Position numbers and translations under genes: made by a program. Of a stretch of DNA of 64,000 nt, positions 1 to 10,600 are shown piece by piece; the stretch's first letter is position 1, and each line of letters begins with the position of its first letter. Below the pieces are notes generated by a model. It saw only the letters and a list, made by a program, of their open reading frames with translations, was not told the DNA's origin and searched no databases. Source of the DNA: a bacterium BRH_c32 (lineage in GTDB: Bacteria; Bacteroidota; Ignavibacteria; Ignavibacteriales; Melioribacteraceae). The stretch lies in NCBI GenBank assembly GCA_001516025.1, contig LOEU01000001.1, positions 1 through 64,000 of the forward strand. Reading direction: 5' to 3'.

Positions 1-411
1 CAGGTGAGTGCAGTTGTGAGCAGGTCGGTGCAGCCCGGTGCAAGCCGGTGCGGTTGTGTGCTAAAGGGTGCAAAGGAGTGCGATTGTGTGCGAGCGGGTG
101 CAGATGTGTGCCAATTAGTGCGGTGAAGGGCGAATGGGGGCAGACAAGTGCCGGAAAGTGCGATTGGGTATAATCCGGTGCAGATAAGTGCAGCCGAAGG
201 CAGGTGGAAGCAACAGTGAGCAAGCCGGTGCAAACCTGAGCAGGTGAGTGCAGTTGTGAGCAAGTCGGTGCAGCCCCGAGCAAGCCGGTGCAGATAAGTG
301 CAGCTAAGCGCAAGCCGGTGCGGTTACGTACCAATTAGTGCAGCCTGCAGTAAGCTGGTGCAACAATGAGCAAGTCGGTGCAACCCTGAGCAAGTGAGTG
401 CAAAAAAAAAG
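1..411 (-). repeat. Degenerate decamer array I (GCAC + 6 nt units)
   Basis: About 40 consecutive 10-bp units run from the left edge to the terminator of the next gene. On the plus strand each unit is CA-N5-GTG, so GTGC straddles each junction; on the minus strand it reads GCAC plus six variable bases. By hand count 25 of 40 units end in GTG, and no unit changes the 10-bp phase. Units 1-50 recur nearly unchanged at 241-290, a higher-order duplication 240 bp apart. The array continues beyond the window. It lies just 3' of a minus-strand gene, so read-through RNA would carry the GCAC strand. No coding frame is plausible. Function unknown. Confidence 0.9.
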
Positions 412-432
412 CCCTGCTATAGAATGCAGGGC
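402..432 (-). terminator. Rho-independent terminator of the CBM/T9SS gene
   Basis: A 7-bp perfect stem (411-417 with 426-432) with an 8-nt loop is followed on the minus strand by nine U residues (402-410). It lies about 40 bp after the stop codon of the minus-strand gene. A second short inverted repeat (442-447 with 458-463) lies between stop codon and terminator. Confidence 0.85.
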
Positions 433-474
433 TTGTTCATATAGTGGAGAGGCACCACCACTACATAAAGAGAA

Positions 475-3120
475 TTATTTTATAAGCATCATTTTCTTAA
501 TACTTGTAAAATTTCCGCTTTCTAATTTATAGAAATATACACCAGTTGACAAATTAGAACCATCAAAACTAACTGTATAATTGCCTTTTTCCTGCTGTCT
601 ATTAACTAATTCCATTACTTGTCTGCCGAGTATATCAAATACTTTTAGATTAACGAAACCGGCATTAGCTACTGAATATTTTATAGTAGTAGTAGGATTA
701 AACGGATTAGGATAGTTCTGTGAAAGTGAGTATGTCTCAGGAAGAACTTCTTCTTCAACGCTTGTGATAGCATCCCATTTATCACCAATCCAAGTATAAT
801 ACCAGCGGCTTACATCCTGATATGATAAATCTTGATTATTAGGTGAATAACATAAAATTCCTTCTCTTTCTCCCGAATCATTATCATTAATTGAGAAATC
901 GATTGGAATTCTGAAACCTTCTCTAACCATAATCTGATCGGTTGGAGCAGTAGGGCTATTGCGTTTATTGCCAAGATCTACTAACGGAATTTTTGCTTCA
1001 ATTACATAACCGGCAGGGAATCTTTCTTCCCAATAATAATTAGCTCCCGGAGTTAATAAAGAATCAATATCACCGCTTCCGCCTTCATTCAATAATCTTG
1101 ATTTGGTGAATCTTAAGTGATAATCAGGTTGAGCGCCGCGCATTAAACCGACATGCGAAGGACCATGCCAATTATATAAACCGATAAATAAATCTACTGC
1201 ATCATTCAAATATGATTCTGCTTTTGTGCTTGGCACAACCGCATCATCATTAACATCGAATGCTACATAAAGATAATTACCATCAATAGCTACATAAGCT
1301 TTAGCCGAAAGGTCTGCATCGCCGTCCGATTTTGTATTCGGAGCTAAGAATGCAGTTCCTTTTTCGGAGCTTAATTCTATTGGAATAATTGAACTCCATT
1401 CATCAAGATTGCCATCGGCAGTAAAATTATTTGGAACTGATAAAGAAACAACAGGAACGCCTTTTGCTAAGTTTGTAGTTGAGGCACTGCTCGAAGCTAC
1501 TTCAGAAACGTTACCTGCTTTATCTGTACACGTAATAGCATAATAATAAGTTACGTTTTGATCTGTAACAGGTGCGCGGAGAAGATGATTAACTAATCCT
1601 GTGCCTTCTTCAATTTTTAGTTTAACAACTTCAACACCTTCTGCATCGAGAGATGTAATAGGATTCTTTGAATAATAAACGCTGTATTTTTCGCCTGTCT
1701 CGCCCGGCACATCGTTCCATGTAACAAGGTTTAAGAAGTTACTTGCAATAGCTTCGATACCGGATACTTTTTCAGGAGCCGTAACGTCTGTTTCTCTATA
1801 ACCTGCAGGAATAATAAAATCAATTAATAGAGAACCTTGAGAATAAACTTCGGCACCGGTAGGTCCTTTTGCATCAACGGAGAATTCAAGTTTATATCCG
1901 CCGATTGAAGCTAAATCCATCTTTGTATCAGGATTTCCTTGATCAGGTGGATTAATAAATTCATAATTTACTAAGTCCCATGAAGAAGCTTCATTAAATT
2001 CCAATGGAATTTTTACCATCGTCCAATCAGAAACTGAATCGATATTAACATTGAATAATTGCATCCAACTTTGTCTTACCGAACTTGCATCATCATAAAG
2101 AACGAAACGGAATTGCAATCTGCCTTTTAGTTCATTCGGTACAAGATTTTTAATGGCGCAATAAAGATTGGTATTACCGTCTAACTTAATTGGTGCCGGG
2201 AAAATGTGTTCCATATTAACGTATCCACCCCATGATTGATTAGCATTTACTTTGTAATCAATTTTAAGAGAAGATGCACCTTCAAATACGTCAGTTTTTT
2301 CATCTGAAATAACTAAGCTGGCATTAGGAGTTCCCCAACTCATATTATCAATTTTGTAATAATCAGCTGTGGCGGCAACATTATCAAAATTTTCGATTAC
2401 CGGATATTTTGTTCCTTGAAGTGTTAAGTCATCCCAATAGATTGTACCCGAAGCAATATTTTCAGAAACTACGGGAGCTGTGCATTCGATAGAATAACCG
2501 ACAATTTTATCAAGGTCTAATTCGCCGTTATTACGAGTTCCGCTCCAACCCGGAAGCGAGAAACCTTCTGCGTTTGGTCCTGCGCCATCAAAACCATCGA
2601 TGGTCTTTAACGGAATTATAAGTTCTTTCCAGCCCGGTGTATCATCATAAGGGACTGCAGTTTCAAGATACCAATCTTCGTGATCGGTGTCGGAACCTGA
2701 ATAGTAGGCAGATTCTCCGCCTGCTTCATGCATTTTAAATCTCATGTGGACAGAGCCGTTTTTTGTTGAAGCGACTGTATTATTATACCAGATACTTAAA
2801 TGGTCTGCCATGCTAAAATCATAATACTCACCCTTTTTAGTATCGGCATCAAGCATGTGCTGCATCTGAGCGAAACCGCCCCATGATTCGGTTGTATTAA
2901 CGAACCATTCTACTTTTAGCGATGCACTTCCACCATGTTTTACGTCTGTTGCATCAGTCAATAGCATATAACTTGTTCCGGTGCCCAACCCGTTTAGATT
3001 AGTAGTCGTGGGATGATTAAACATCTCCTTAGCTACTGCATCATCAAACAAGTTTACTTTGAATTGACTATAAGAAATACTGGAAATGAAGAATAACAAC
3101 AGTAAAGCTGATTTTTTCAT
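475..3120 (-). CDS. Secreted carbohydrate-binding protein with T9SS sorting domain
   Basis: The 881-residue protein starts with a signal peptide (about 1-18). Two related beta-sandwich domains follow, about 22-235 and 240-440; both contain a SWGG motif and resemble galactose-binding/CBM modules of the CBM11/CIA30 type. Then come a fibronectin III-like domain (about 447-550) and a CBM9/DOMON-like domain (about 560-770). The last 85 residues are a T9SS type A sorting domain with NYPNPFNPTT and a KKMMLIK end. No catalytic domain is recognisable, so a role in binding surface polysaccharide is inferred. AGGAG precedes the ATG. It appears monocistronic, with its own terminator. Confidence 0.8.
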   Translation of the reverse strand: MKKSALLLLFFISSISYSQFKVNLFDDAVAKEMFNHPTTTNLNGLGTGTSYMLLTDATDVKHGGSASLKVEWFVNTTESWGGFAQMQHMLDADTKKGEYYDFSMADHLSIWYNNTVASTKNGSVHMRFKMHEAGGESAYYSGSDTDHEDWYLETAVPYDDTPGWKELIIPLKTIDGFDGAGPNAEGFSLPGWSGTRNNGELDLDKIVGYSIECTAPVVSENIASGTIYWDDLTLQGTKYPVIENFDNVAATADYYKIDNMSWGTPNASLVISDEKTDVFEGASSLKIDYKVNANQSWGGYVNMEHIFPAPIKLDGNTNLYCAIKNLVPNELKGRLQFRFVLYDDASSVRQSWMQLFNVNIDSVSDWTMVKIPLEFNEASSWDLVNYEFINPPDQGNPDTKMDLASIGGYKLEFSVDAKGPTGAEVYSQGSLLIDFIIPAGYRETDVTAPEKVSGIEAIASNFLNLVTWNDVPGETGEKYSVYYSKNPITSLDAEGVEVVKLKIEEGTGLVNHLLRAPVTDQNVTYYYAITCTDKAGNVSEVASSSASTTNLAKGVPVVSLSVPNNFTADGNLDEWSSIIPIELSSEKGTAFLAPNTKSDGDADLSAKAYVAIDGNYLYVAFDVNDDAVVPSTKAESYLNDAVDLFIGLYNWHGPSHVGLMRGAQPDYHLRFTKSRLLNEGGSGDIDSLLTPGANYYWEERFPAGYVIEAKIPLVDLGNKRNSPTAPTDQIMVREGFRIPIDFSINDNDSGEREGILCYSPNNQDLSYQDVSRWYYTWIGDKWDAITSVEEEVLPETYSLSQNYPNPFNPTTTIKYSVANAGFVNLKVFDILGRQVMELVNRQQEKGNYTVSFDGSNLSTGVYFYKLESGNFTSIKKMMLIK

Positions 3121-3592
3121 CTGATTCTCCTCTTTTGGAAAATATATTTAAGTAAGCCCGGCAATAAGAGTATCAAATAGAGTACCAAAAAGGTCATTCT
3201 TTTTTGACCTAAAAACCGACTATTTATTTTATGTGCATTCTGCAATTATTAAATTAATAACTATGGCATTATTAAATTAATAATTAAAGTGCGTATTGGA
3301 AGTGAAATCTACGGTATTGAATAAATGAAAAAGAATTATTAGTTTAGTACATCGAAAACATTCCAAACTACTTGCAGCCCGGCACTAACGCCGGGTTTTT
3401 TTATTACTTTCGCCCCCTTTATTTTATTAACTCACCCGTCCCGATTTTTATTAACCCAGCAGCCCCCTTTTTTTATTAACCCACCCGGATTGTGGTGGTG
3501 GAAGAAAATATTCTATTTAGCCCATTAAATATTTTATAGCATAAATTACTTTTTTTAATTAATTTAAAATGTCATATTAGTTTAGGAGTAAT
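3121..3592. other. Intergenic region with hairpin, orphan terminator and short direct repeats
   Basis: This 472-bp spacer between divergent genes has no recognisable gene. It holds a 6-bp inverted repeat (3191-3196 with 3205-3210) with T/A runs on both sides, in the leader of the minus-strand gene. A 16-bp AT-rich direct repeat lies around 3245-3285. A plus-strand terminator sits at 3378-3402. A C-rich/T-rich repeat has copies at about 3412-3445 and 3461-3490, each carrying TTATTAAC followed by a CCACCC-like end. Confidence 0.6.
3378..3402 (+). terminator. Orphan plus-strand intrinsic terminator
   Basis: A perfect 6-bp GC stem (3378-3383 with 3390-3395, 6-nt loop) is followed directly by seven T residues on the plus strand. 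No plus-strand gene lies upstream in the window. It may end a small RNA starting in 3210-3377, stop read-through, or be a relic of a lost gene. Confidence 0.65.
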
Positions 3593-3871
3593 ATGGGATT
3601 ATTAGATTTACTTATACTATTAGTTATTGCCGCAATAGCAGGCGGAATAGGGCAGAGTCTTTCGGGTTATTCATGGGGCGGATGTTTTGTCTCGATAATC
3701 CTCGGATTCGTTGGTGCATGGCTCGGACCGATCATTGCCCGCAAGATGGATTTTCCGATGTTCTGGGTTATTCAGATTGGCGATAAATCGTTTCCGATAG
3801 TCTGGTCGATTGTAGGTGCTGCGCTCATATCATTCATTGTAGGACTTCTATTTCGAGGAAGAAGAGATTAA
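3593..3871 (+). CDS. GlsB/YeaQ/YmgE-family small membrane protein
   Basis: The 92-residue protein has three hydrophobic segments (about 3-24, 29-49, 66-87) rich in glycine and ends in a basic FRGRRD tail. This matches the GlsB/YeaQ/YmgE family, named transglycosylase-associated proteins but of unproven function and often stress-linked. The loop around residues 50-64 is longer than in the shortest members. AGGAG lies 6 nt before the ATG. The next gene starts 4 nt after the stop, so the two are probably cotranscribed. Confidence 0.7.
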   Translation: MGLLDLLILLVIAAIAGGIGQSLSGYSWGGCFVSIILGFVGAWLGPIIARKMDFPMFWVIQIGDKSFPIVWSIVGAALISFIVGLLFRGRRD

Positions 3872-3874
3872 TGA

Positions 3875-5941
3875 ATGTCTGCTTCGGATAGAAAAGCGAA
3901 TCGCTTAGCAAAGGAAAAAAGTCCTTATCTCCTTCAACATGCTAATAATCCCGTGGATTGGTTTCCATGGGGGCAAGAAGCATTTGCTAAGGCTAAAGAG
4001 GAGGATAAACCAATATTCCTCTCGATCGGATATTCTACGTGCCACTGGTGTCATGTAATGGAACGCGAATCATTCGAGGACGAAGAAGTAGCCTCGCTTA
4101 TTAATTCGGTTTTTATACCTATAAAAGTCGATAGAGAAGAACGACCCGATATCGATAATATCTATATGTCGATCTGCCAAGCAATGACAGGCGGCGGAGG
4201 CTGGCCCCTAACCGTATTCCTTACTCCCGATAAAAAACCTTTTTTCACGGGCACTTACTTTCCAAAATATTCCAATCACGGACGCATCGGATTAATCGAT
4301 CTAATCAATAACGTTCAATCGGCATGGAAGAACAAAAGAATAGAACTCGAAAAAAGTGCCGACGAAATAACGGGCTATCTCGATAAATCAAATGATATAG
4401 ATCAGAATGTAGTTTTAGATAAAAGAATACTTAAAAAAGCGTACGAATTCTTTGATGAGCGATTTGATAAAATAAACGGCGGATTCGGTTTGCATCCTAA
4501 ATTCCCCTCGCCGCATAATTTAATTTTCTTACTTCGTTATTATCATCTTACGGGCAATAAAAATGCGCTACTGATAGTCGAAAAAACATTAACGGAAATG
4601 AGGAAAGGAGGAATATATGATCAAGTCGGATTTGGATTTCATCGTTATTCCACAGATAACAAATGGCTTCTTCCCCATTTTGAGAAGATGCTCTACGATC
4701 AAGCTCTTATGCTAAATGCCTATACGGAGCTATATCAAATAACGAAGAATGATTTTTATAAAACAACTGCCGAAGAGATAGTAAAATATATAAACCGGGA
4801 AATGACTTCGCCCGAAGGAGGATTTTATTCCGCCGAAGATGCTGATAGTGAGGGAATAGAAGGTAAATATTACGTATGGTCAGAAAAGGAACTTTCTTCC
4901 TTACTCACCGCCGAACAATTGCTTTTCGTTAAAGAGCATTTTAATACTTCTCCCGAAGGCAATTTCCTTGATGAATCTTCGCATCAAAATACGGGAGAGA
5001 ATATATTATTTTTGAAGGAGGAACTATCTCCCGAAGATAGTGAGTTATTTGAACCAATAAGAAAAATTTTATTAGCTCATCGCAAAAAAAGAGTTCATCC
5101 TTTTAAGGATGATAAGATACTTACAGATTGGAATGGGCTTATGATTGCCTCTCTCGCTCGTGCAGGAAGGGCATTTCATAATCAATTTTTTATTTCACTT
5201 GCCGAGCGCAGTGCAAAGTTTATAATTGATAATTTATCGCCCTCGGAGAATAAACTTCTTCACCGTTATCGAGAGGGTCATTCATCATTAGATGCACATA
5301 TAGATGATTATTCTTTTTTTATCTCCGGATTGATTGAACTTTACGAGAGCACATTTAATCCTACTTATCTCGAACGGGCAACAAAATTAATCAATCACGC
5401 AATTTCAGAATTCTGGGATTCCGTACAGGGCGGTTTCTATTTTACGGGTGCTAATTCCGAAATGATTCTCACTCGCACAAAAGAATATTATGACGGAGCT
5501 ATCCCTTCGGGTAATTCAGTTTTTATTACGAATTTCTTATACTTATCTCGAATCACGGGCAATATCGATTATGAGAATAAGGCGAATCAACTTCTTTTCT
5601 CTTTCTCCGGTTCGCTCAATCAAGTACCTTATATCTATTGCAGTTCATTGGCAGGATATATTTTTATCTCGTCTAAGTCTTATGAAATTATAGTAGTCGA
5701 GGCAGACAGTAGCGTTACGGATTTTATTTCTGAATTGAATTCTCTTTACATTCCGAATAAAGTGGTTATAGTTTTAAATGAAAAGAAGAAAGAAAAATTG
5801 ATAAAGCTAGCTCCATACTTAGAGACTTATACTCATAATAAAAATATAAGCAGTGCATATATTTGTCGAAACTTCGTATGCGAACTTCCAATAGAAATAA
5901 ACGGTACAAATTACTCCAAAATCTTCAAGCTGCTGGAATAA
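3875..5941 (+). CDS. DUF255 thioredoxin-domain protein (YyaL/SPATA20 family)
   Basis: The 688-residue protein starts with the family signature: a [14 protein letters not shown] stretch at 16-29, then a thioredoxin-like domain with a CHWC redox motif at 56-59 and the following [10 protein letters not shown] segment. From about residue 190 to the end it is an alpha/alpha toroid like six-hairpin glycosidases and N-acylglucosamine epimerases. Length is normal for the family. Bacterial members have no firmly established reaction; a redox or sugar-related role is guesswork. No signal peptide is present, so it should be cytoplasmic. It ends convergently with the peptidase gene, 123 bp away. Confidence 0.88.
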   Translation: MSASDRKANRLAKEKSPYLLQHANNPVDWFPWGQEAFAKAKEEDKPIFLSIGYSTCHWCHVMERESFEDEEVASLINSVFIPIKVDREERPDIDNIYMSICQAMTGGGGWPLTVFLTPDKKPFFTGTYFPKYSNHGRIGLIDLINNVQSAWKNKRIELEKSADEITGYLDKSNDIDQNVVLDKRILKKAYEFFDERFDKINGGFGLHPKFPSPHNLIFLLRYYHLTGNKNALLIVEKTLTEMRKGGIYDQVGFGFHRYSTDNKWLLPHFEKMLYDQALMLNAYTELYQITKNDFYKTTAEEIVKYINREMTSPEGGFYSAEDADSEGIEGKYYVWSEKELSSLLTAEQLLFVKEHFNTSPEGNFLDESSHQNTGENILFLKEELSPEDSELFEPIRKILLAHRKKRVHPFKDDKILTDWNGLMIASLARAGRAFHNQFFISLAERSAKFIIDNLSPSENKLLHRYREGHSSLDAHIDDYSFFISGLIELYESTFNPTYLERATKLINHAISEFWDSVQGGFYFTGANSEMILTRTKEYYDGAIPSGNSVFITNFLYLSRITGNIDYENKANQLLFSFSGSLNQVPYIYCSSLAGYIFISSKSYEIIVVEADSSVTDFISELNSLYIPNKVVIVLNEKKKEKLIKLAPYLETYTHNKNISSAYICRNFVCELPIEINGTNYSKIFKLLE

Positions 5942-6064
5942 CACTTTTTGAATATCAAATTCCCTACTCTCATAATCGTTTCCTTCTCTACTTATTAAAT
6001 CTGAATTGTTCTCAGATTCCGTTATTTGCATTTCGCTCCGGGCAGATGTGGCACTAGAAGAGAG

Positions 6065-7516
6065 CTATATATTTGCAGCTTCGTATAGTGTTCTGTATGT
6101 TAATCGTGTAATTGCTTCGAATAATTTTGGGTTCAAAGTCTCCACTTTATCGCTGAGCTTATGAAGATGAGCATAGCTATTTGTCGTAACGAAATAAAGC
6201 GTTTTAATTCCATTCCGGTAAAAAGGTTCGGCATCCGCTCCTCCTCCTTTCCATGTATTAGAAGTCATTAACCGATCATTCTTATCATCAATCGATTTAG
6301 CTAAATCCCACATCTCTTTATTATCAATACCGCCGCCGACTTGTATGGAATCACCATAACCGACACAATCCATATTGAACATACTCTTAATATTTTCTTT
6401 CGGGATATTAAGATTATTTGCGAAAAAAGTTGAACCATTAAGACCAAGTTCCTCGCTGGCGAAGAGAACAATTATTATCGAACGCTTCGGTTTATTCTCA
6501 AGTTTACTTAAGGTGCGAGCTATTCCTAAAACTGCAGCAGAGCCGGAAGCATTATCATTAGCTCCGGGGAAATAAATTTCGCCATCCCCCTGCCCTCCTA
6601 CATGATCCAAATGAGCACCAAGAATAATATATTCATTCTTTAGTACCGGGTCCGAACCTTCAATTATCCCGGCTATATTCCATGTCTCAGCTTCTTTTTT
6701 GTATTCTGCTTTTACTTCTACTTCCACCTTATTTAATAGGGCTAAAGAATGTGGTCTTTTCTCCGTATCAATTGCGGATTGCATCATTTTTAATGTTGTC
6801 CCGCTTCCCTCGAATAGATTATCTGCTAAAGGAAGATCAATATGAATCTGGGGCATATCGAGCAATTGCTCACCCTTCCCGTTAATTAAACTTCCAATTG
6901 GAGCTTGTGGATTTTTATCATTAGGAAAAGATACCATTAATACGCCGATAGCACCATGATCTTTAGCTACTTGAGTTTTCTCTCTTGGGTTACCATTATC
7001 GAAAGAAACTTCGCCAATTTTCCACGAAGGATTGTATTTAAATACCAAGACAACTTTTCCCTTAACGTCAATTCCGGCATAATCGTCATATCCTTTATCG
7101 GGTTGCGAAATTCCATAACCTGCAAAAACAACATCTGCTTTGAATTTACCGCTACCCGTAAAACCTCTAAGAACAAAATCATCACCTAATTTATATTCTG
7201 TCCTACTACCTTCGCGAGTGATTATATTAAATACAGCCGGACGTTTTATTTCATTATATTCAACAAATAATTTTTGTTTATAACCATCTTTCATGTATGT
7301 CTTTAAATTCATTTTCTCAAATTCATCTGCAATAAAATTTGAAGCTGTTTCATAACCAACATGCCCGGGCATCCTTCCCTGCAATTCAGGACTCGATAAA
7401 TAAGAAACTGTTTTTAATAATTCGGATGATTTTATTGGACAACTTTGTGCGACAGTGAGCGAAGAGAAAAGATTTATTGTGATAAAAAATACAGATATAA
7501 AATATTTCTTAATCAT
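6065..7516 (-). CDS. Secreted M28 family zinc metallopeptidase
   Basis: The protein has a cleavable signal peptide (IKKYFISVFF to about VAQS) if started at the internal Met used here; a frame 16 codons longer exists but would bury the signal. An M28 aminopeptidase core follows, with a protease-associated (PA) domain inserted at about 120-225. The metal ligands of the family are visible: HLDH near 302-305, NDNASGS near 321-326 and EE near 355-356. It probably releases N-terminal amino acids from peptides outside the cytoplasm. Neither start has a strong Shine-Dalgarno sequence. No obvious partner gene is adjacent. Confidence 0.85.
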   Translation of the reverse strand: MIKKYFISVFFITINLFSSLTVAQSCPIKSSELLKTVSYLSSPELQGRMPGHVGYETASNFIADEFEKMNLKTYMKDGYKQKLFVEYNEIKRPAVFNIITREGSRTEYKLGDDFVLRGFTGSGKFKADVVFAGYGISQPDKGYDDYAGIDVKGKVVLVFKYNPSWKIGEVSFDNGNPREKTQVAKDHGAIGVLMVSFPNDKNPQAPIGSLINGKGEQLLDMPQIHIDLPLADNLFEGSGTTLKMMQSAIDTEKRPHSLALLNKVEVEVKAEYKKEAETWNIAGIIEGSDPVLKNEYIILGAHLDHVGGQGDGEIYFPGANDNASGSAAVLGIARTLSKLENKPKRSIIIVLFASEELGLNGSTFFANNLNIPKENIKSMFNMDCVGYGDSIQVGGGIDNKEMWDLAKSIDDKNDRLMTSNTWKGGGADAEPFYRNGIKTLYFVTTNSYAHLHKLSDKVETLNPKLFEAITRLTYRTLYEAANI

Positions 7517-7614
7517 TATAGATTTTCCGTTTATTGGGGAGGGTAGAGTCATTGAGTATTCCATGTGTCTTGCTAGTAATTGTTTTGTACAAATATATGA
7601 AATATCGCACCTAT

Positions 7615-7643
7615 TTAAAATAAAGAAGCCCCTTTGCAGGGGC
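7615..7643 (-). terminator. Terminator of the giant T9SS gene
   Basis: A 6-bp GC-rich stem (7628-7633 with 7638-7643, TTGC loop on the plus strand) is followed on the minus strand by a U-rich tract (7615-7627). It lies about 30 bp after the stop codon of the giant gene. Confidence 0.75.
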
Positions 7644-7671
7644 CTCGTAATAATATCTAATTAACTTAGAA

Positions 7672-10600
7672 TTATTTTACTAACAACATCTTCTTAACTG
7701 AAACAAAGTTATCAGCTTCGATTCTGTAGATATACATACCGTTTGATAATCTTGAAGCATCAAAATTAACTGTATGGAAACCTGCAGGCATTACTTTATT
7801 AATCAATGTAGATACTTCTTCGCCGAGAACGTTATAGACTCTCATTGTTACATTAGATTCTTTTGGTAATGCAAACTTAATGTTTGTTGTTGGGTTGAAT
7901 GGGTTAGGATAATTTTGCATTAAAGCAAATTCAGTAGGAATTACTTCTTCTTCAACCGAAGTTAAACCAACATTAACGTCAAATGTTGTGCTCATGAAAT
8001 CGCCAGCGCCATCTTTTACTGTAACTGTAACGAAAGCATCACCGATACCAACAGGTGTTACTTTTACTTTACCACTGCTTACAGAAACTTTTGCAACTGT
8101 TTCATTAGAGCTTTGTGCAATATATAAAGCTGTTCCCTGATAATTAGAGAATACGCCTTCTAAGCTAACTTCAACAGGAGCTGTATTTTGAACTAACCAG
8201 AGTTTTGGTAACTGTTTGTCAACTTTGATATTCGATTTCATACCAAGTGTGAAAATAGCACCGCCGGCTCTTAAACCTGCATTAGATGCACGGTTGATTG
8301 TTGTTAATACACCACCATTGATTTCGTTATCGTAATTATCTGGTAAACCTTGTAATAACCATTGGTTGGTAATATCATTTGGTTGACCATGTCTTCTGAT
8401 GATTCTAACTAAGTTAGGATCGCCATAAGATGTATAACCTGTTGCTGTTAATTCTAAATCGAAGAATATTGATGGACCAACAGAAGAAGGAGTGGTTTTA
8501 ATATTCCAATAGAATGGAGCGTAACGACCAACTGCAACGTCTTCTTCAACGCCATTAGCGATTGGAAGAGCGGTGAATCCGGTTGGTGACATATCTTCAT
8601 GTTTAACTACGATTGTAGCTGAAGGTGTGCCAGGAGTACCGAATTGATTGTTGAAAGATACTGCAGCCGGACGATATTTTGTAGCTGATCCAACTGGGAA
8701 TTCTTGTCTTGGGAATGTAGAAGTAGCAAGAACACCTGAATTTACGAATTGTTTACCAACAAAACCATCAACATGAGAAATGTTTGTACCGGTAACGCCT
8801 GCTCTGCTGAATCCTTGAAGAGTTGCAGGAGCTGCACCTTGTAATCCGGCAGGAATATATACGATATGATCACCGGTTTTGAATACACCATTTACGAATG
8901 TGATGAATCCTGATGTTAAGTTACCACCAACTAAAGTAACTGTATTTCCGTTTGTTGCTTTATTGAATTCTAAGTCACCTAATGAAGCACCGGCTTCAGG
9001 AACTGTAACTGTCTGATTATCTGAACCTGCAAATGTAAGAGGACTGAAGAAGTTTGTTACCGGATCAGTTGCTCTTGAGAAATCTGCTGATTCATTTGCA
9101 ATATTTACATTACCTAATGCTTTGAATGTTAAGCCGCCACCAACATTGATATCATTCTTTATGTCTAACAAACCTTCAACTGTAACAGAAGATAATAATG
9201 AAACTGGGAAGTTGAATACATTTGCTGAACGTGTGAATGTTAATGTTTTAGCTGTTAATGGTAATTCTGCACTTGTCCAATAAGCTGCTGTTGGAGCATA
9301 AGTTACATCATGACCAACACCAAATACTACTGAACCTGTACCAATTGTATTTAATGTACCATCAACTACGTTAATTGCAACATTATCTACTAATGTAAGT
9401 TTCTTTGTTGTAGCAACGTCTAAATTACCGGTAGTTAATAATAACTCTTTATTAATTTGGCGTGAATCTGCTAAGTTAGCTGAAGCTGTATTATCTACTT
9501 CTAAAGTGCTAACTAATGTAGCTGTTGCAGGCCATACTGTTGCAGGAACTGCTAAAGCTAAAGCATTCATTAAGTGTAAATTGATTGTAGCAGCATAAAC
9601 AGGAGCTACGTCAAATTTACCATTGACCCAATAAACATCTACCATGTCAGCAACGTTTAATCTTGCAGTTGTAACGGTATGTGCAATTGTTTGTGCAGCA
9701 GCAACGTCAATATAAAGTTTCTTAGTAACTGTTGCATTTGAAGCAGAAGCGAAAGTTGGAGAAACTGCGTCTGCATTTTTACCGAATCGTAAATTAGGAA
9801 TTGAGAAATCTGTACCTTGTGTGAAGGCAGCAGTTCTAATTACTAAGTAACCTGATGTAGCATCATATGTTGGAGCTGGAGCAGGAGCAGCAAGTACTGT
9901 TCTTGTGAAAGTACCGGCAGCTAATACAACCGGAACGCCCGGATCCAAATCTTGAACTGCATTTATTTCAATTTCTCTGCTTGAGAAATCTAATTTACCA
10001 CCATTGTGCAAGAAGTTTCTATAAACTACTAAACCGGTACCTGTACCACCAAGAGTAACATCATTAGAAACTGTAACGTTACCTAAAGTAGGAGCACCTG
10101 TATATGACCAGTTCATTGGAACATTTGCTGTAGCAGGATTTAAAACTAATGTACCAAGTACAAAAGCAAAAGCAGGAGTAACAGCTGCGAATGATGAAGT
10201 TCCTGTCATTGTGAAGTTTTTACCTGTTAAGGTTAAGTTTCTTCCGGTTACGTTATCACCTAAGAAAAATTCACCTTTTGTAAATGTAAAGTCACCGGCG
10301 AAAGTAACATTGAAGTTACCTGCAGCAGGATTAATTTGGAAATCGTCGCCAGCATTTGCTAAGTTAATTTCAACAGGAGCTGAAATTGTAACAGCTGATG
10401 TTGGTGTAGATAGTAAAGTAGGACCAACTCTGAAAGCTAATAAACCAGGACCTTGAACTTTAGCTTTACCATCAATTACAGGAGCTAAACCACGATAAGA
10501 TAAGGTTTTTCCTTCAGCTATATTTACAACGCCATTACCTAAAGCAAAGTTACCAGCTTGTGTTGTATTTGAAGCTAAGTTTAATACGTTAGCAGCATTA

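Noticed and set aside
1-411. CRISPR array
   Set aside because: Units are 10 bp with no separate repeat and spacer, and no cas genes are in the window.
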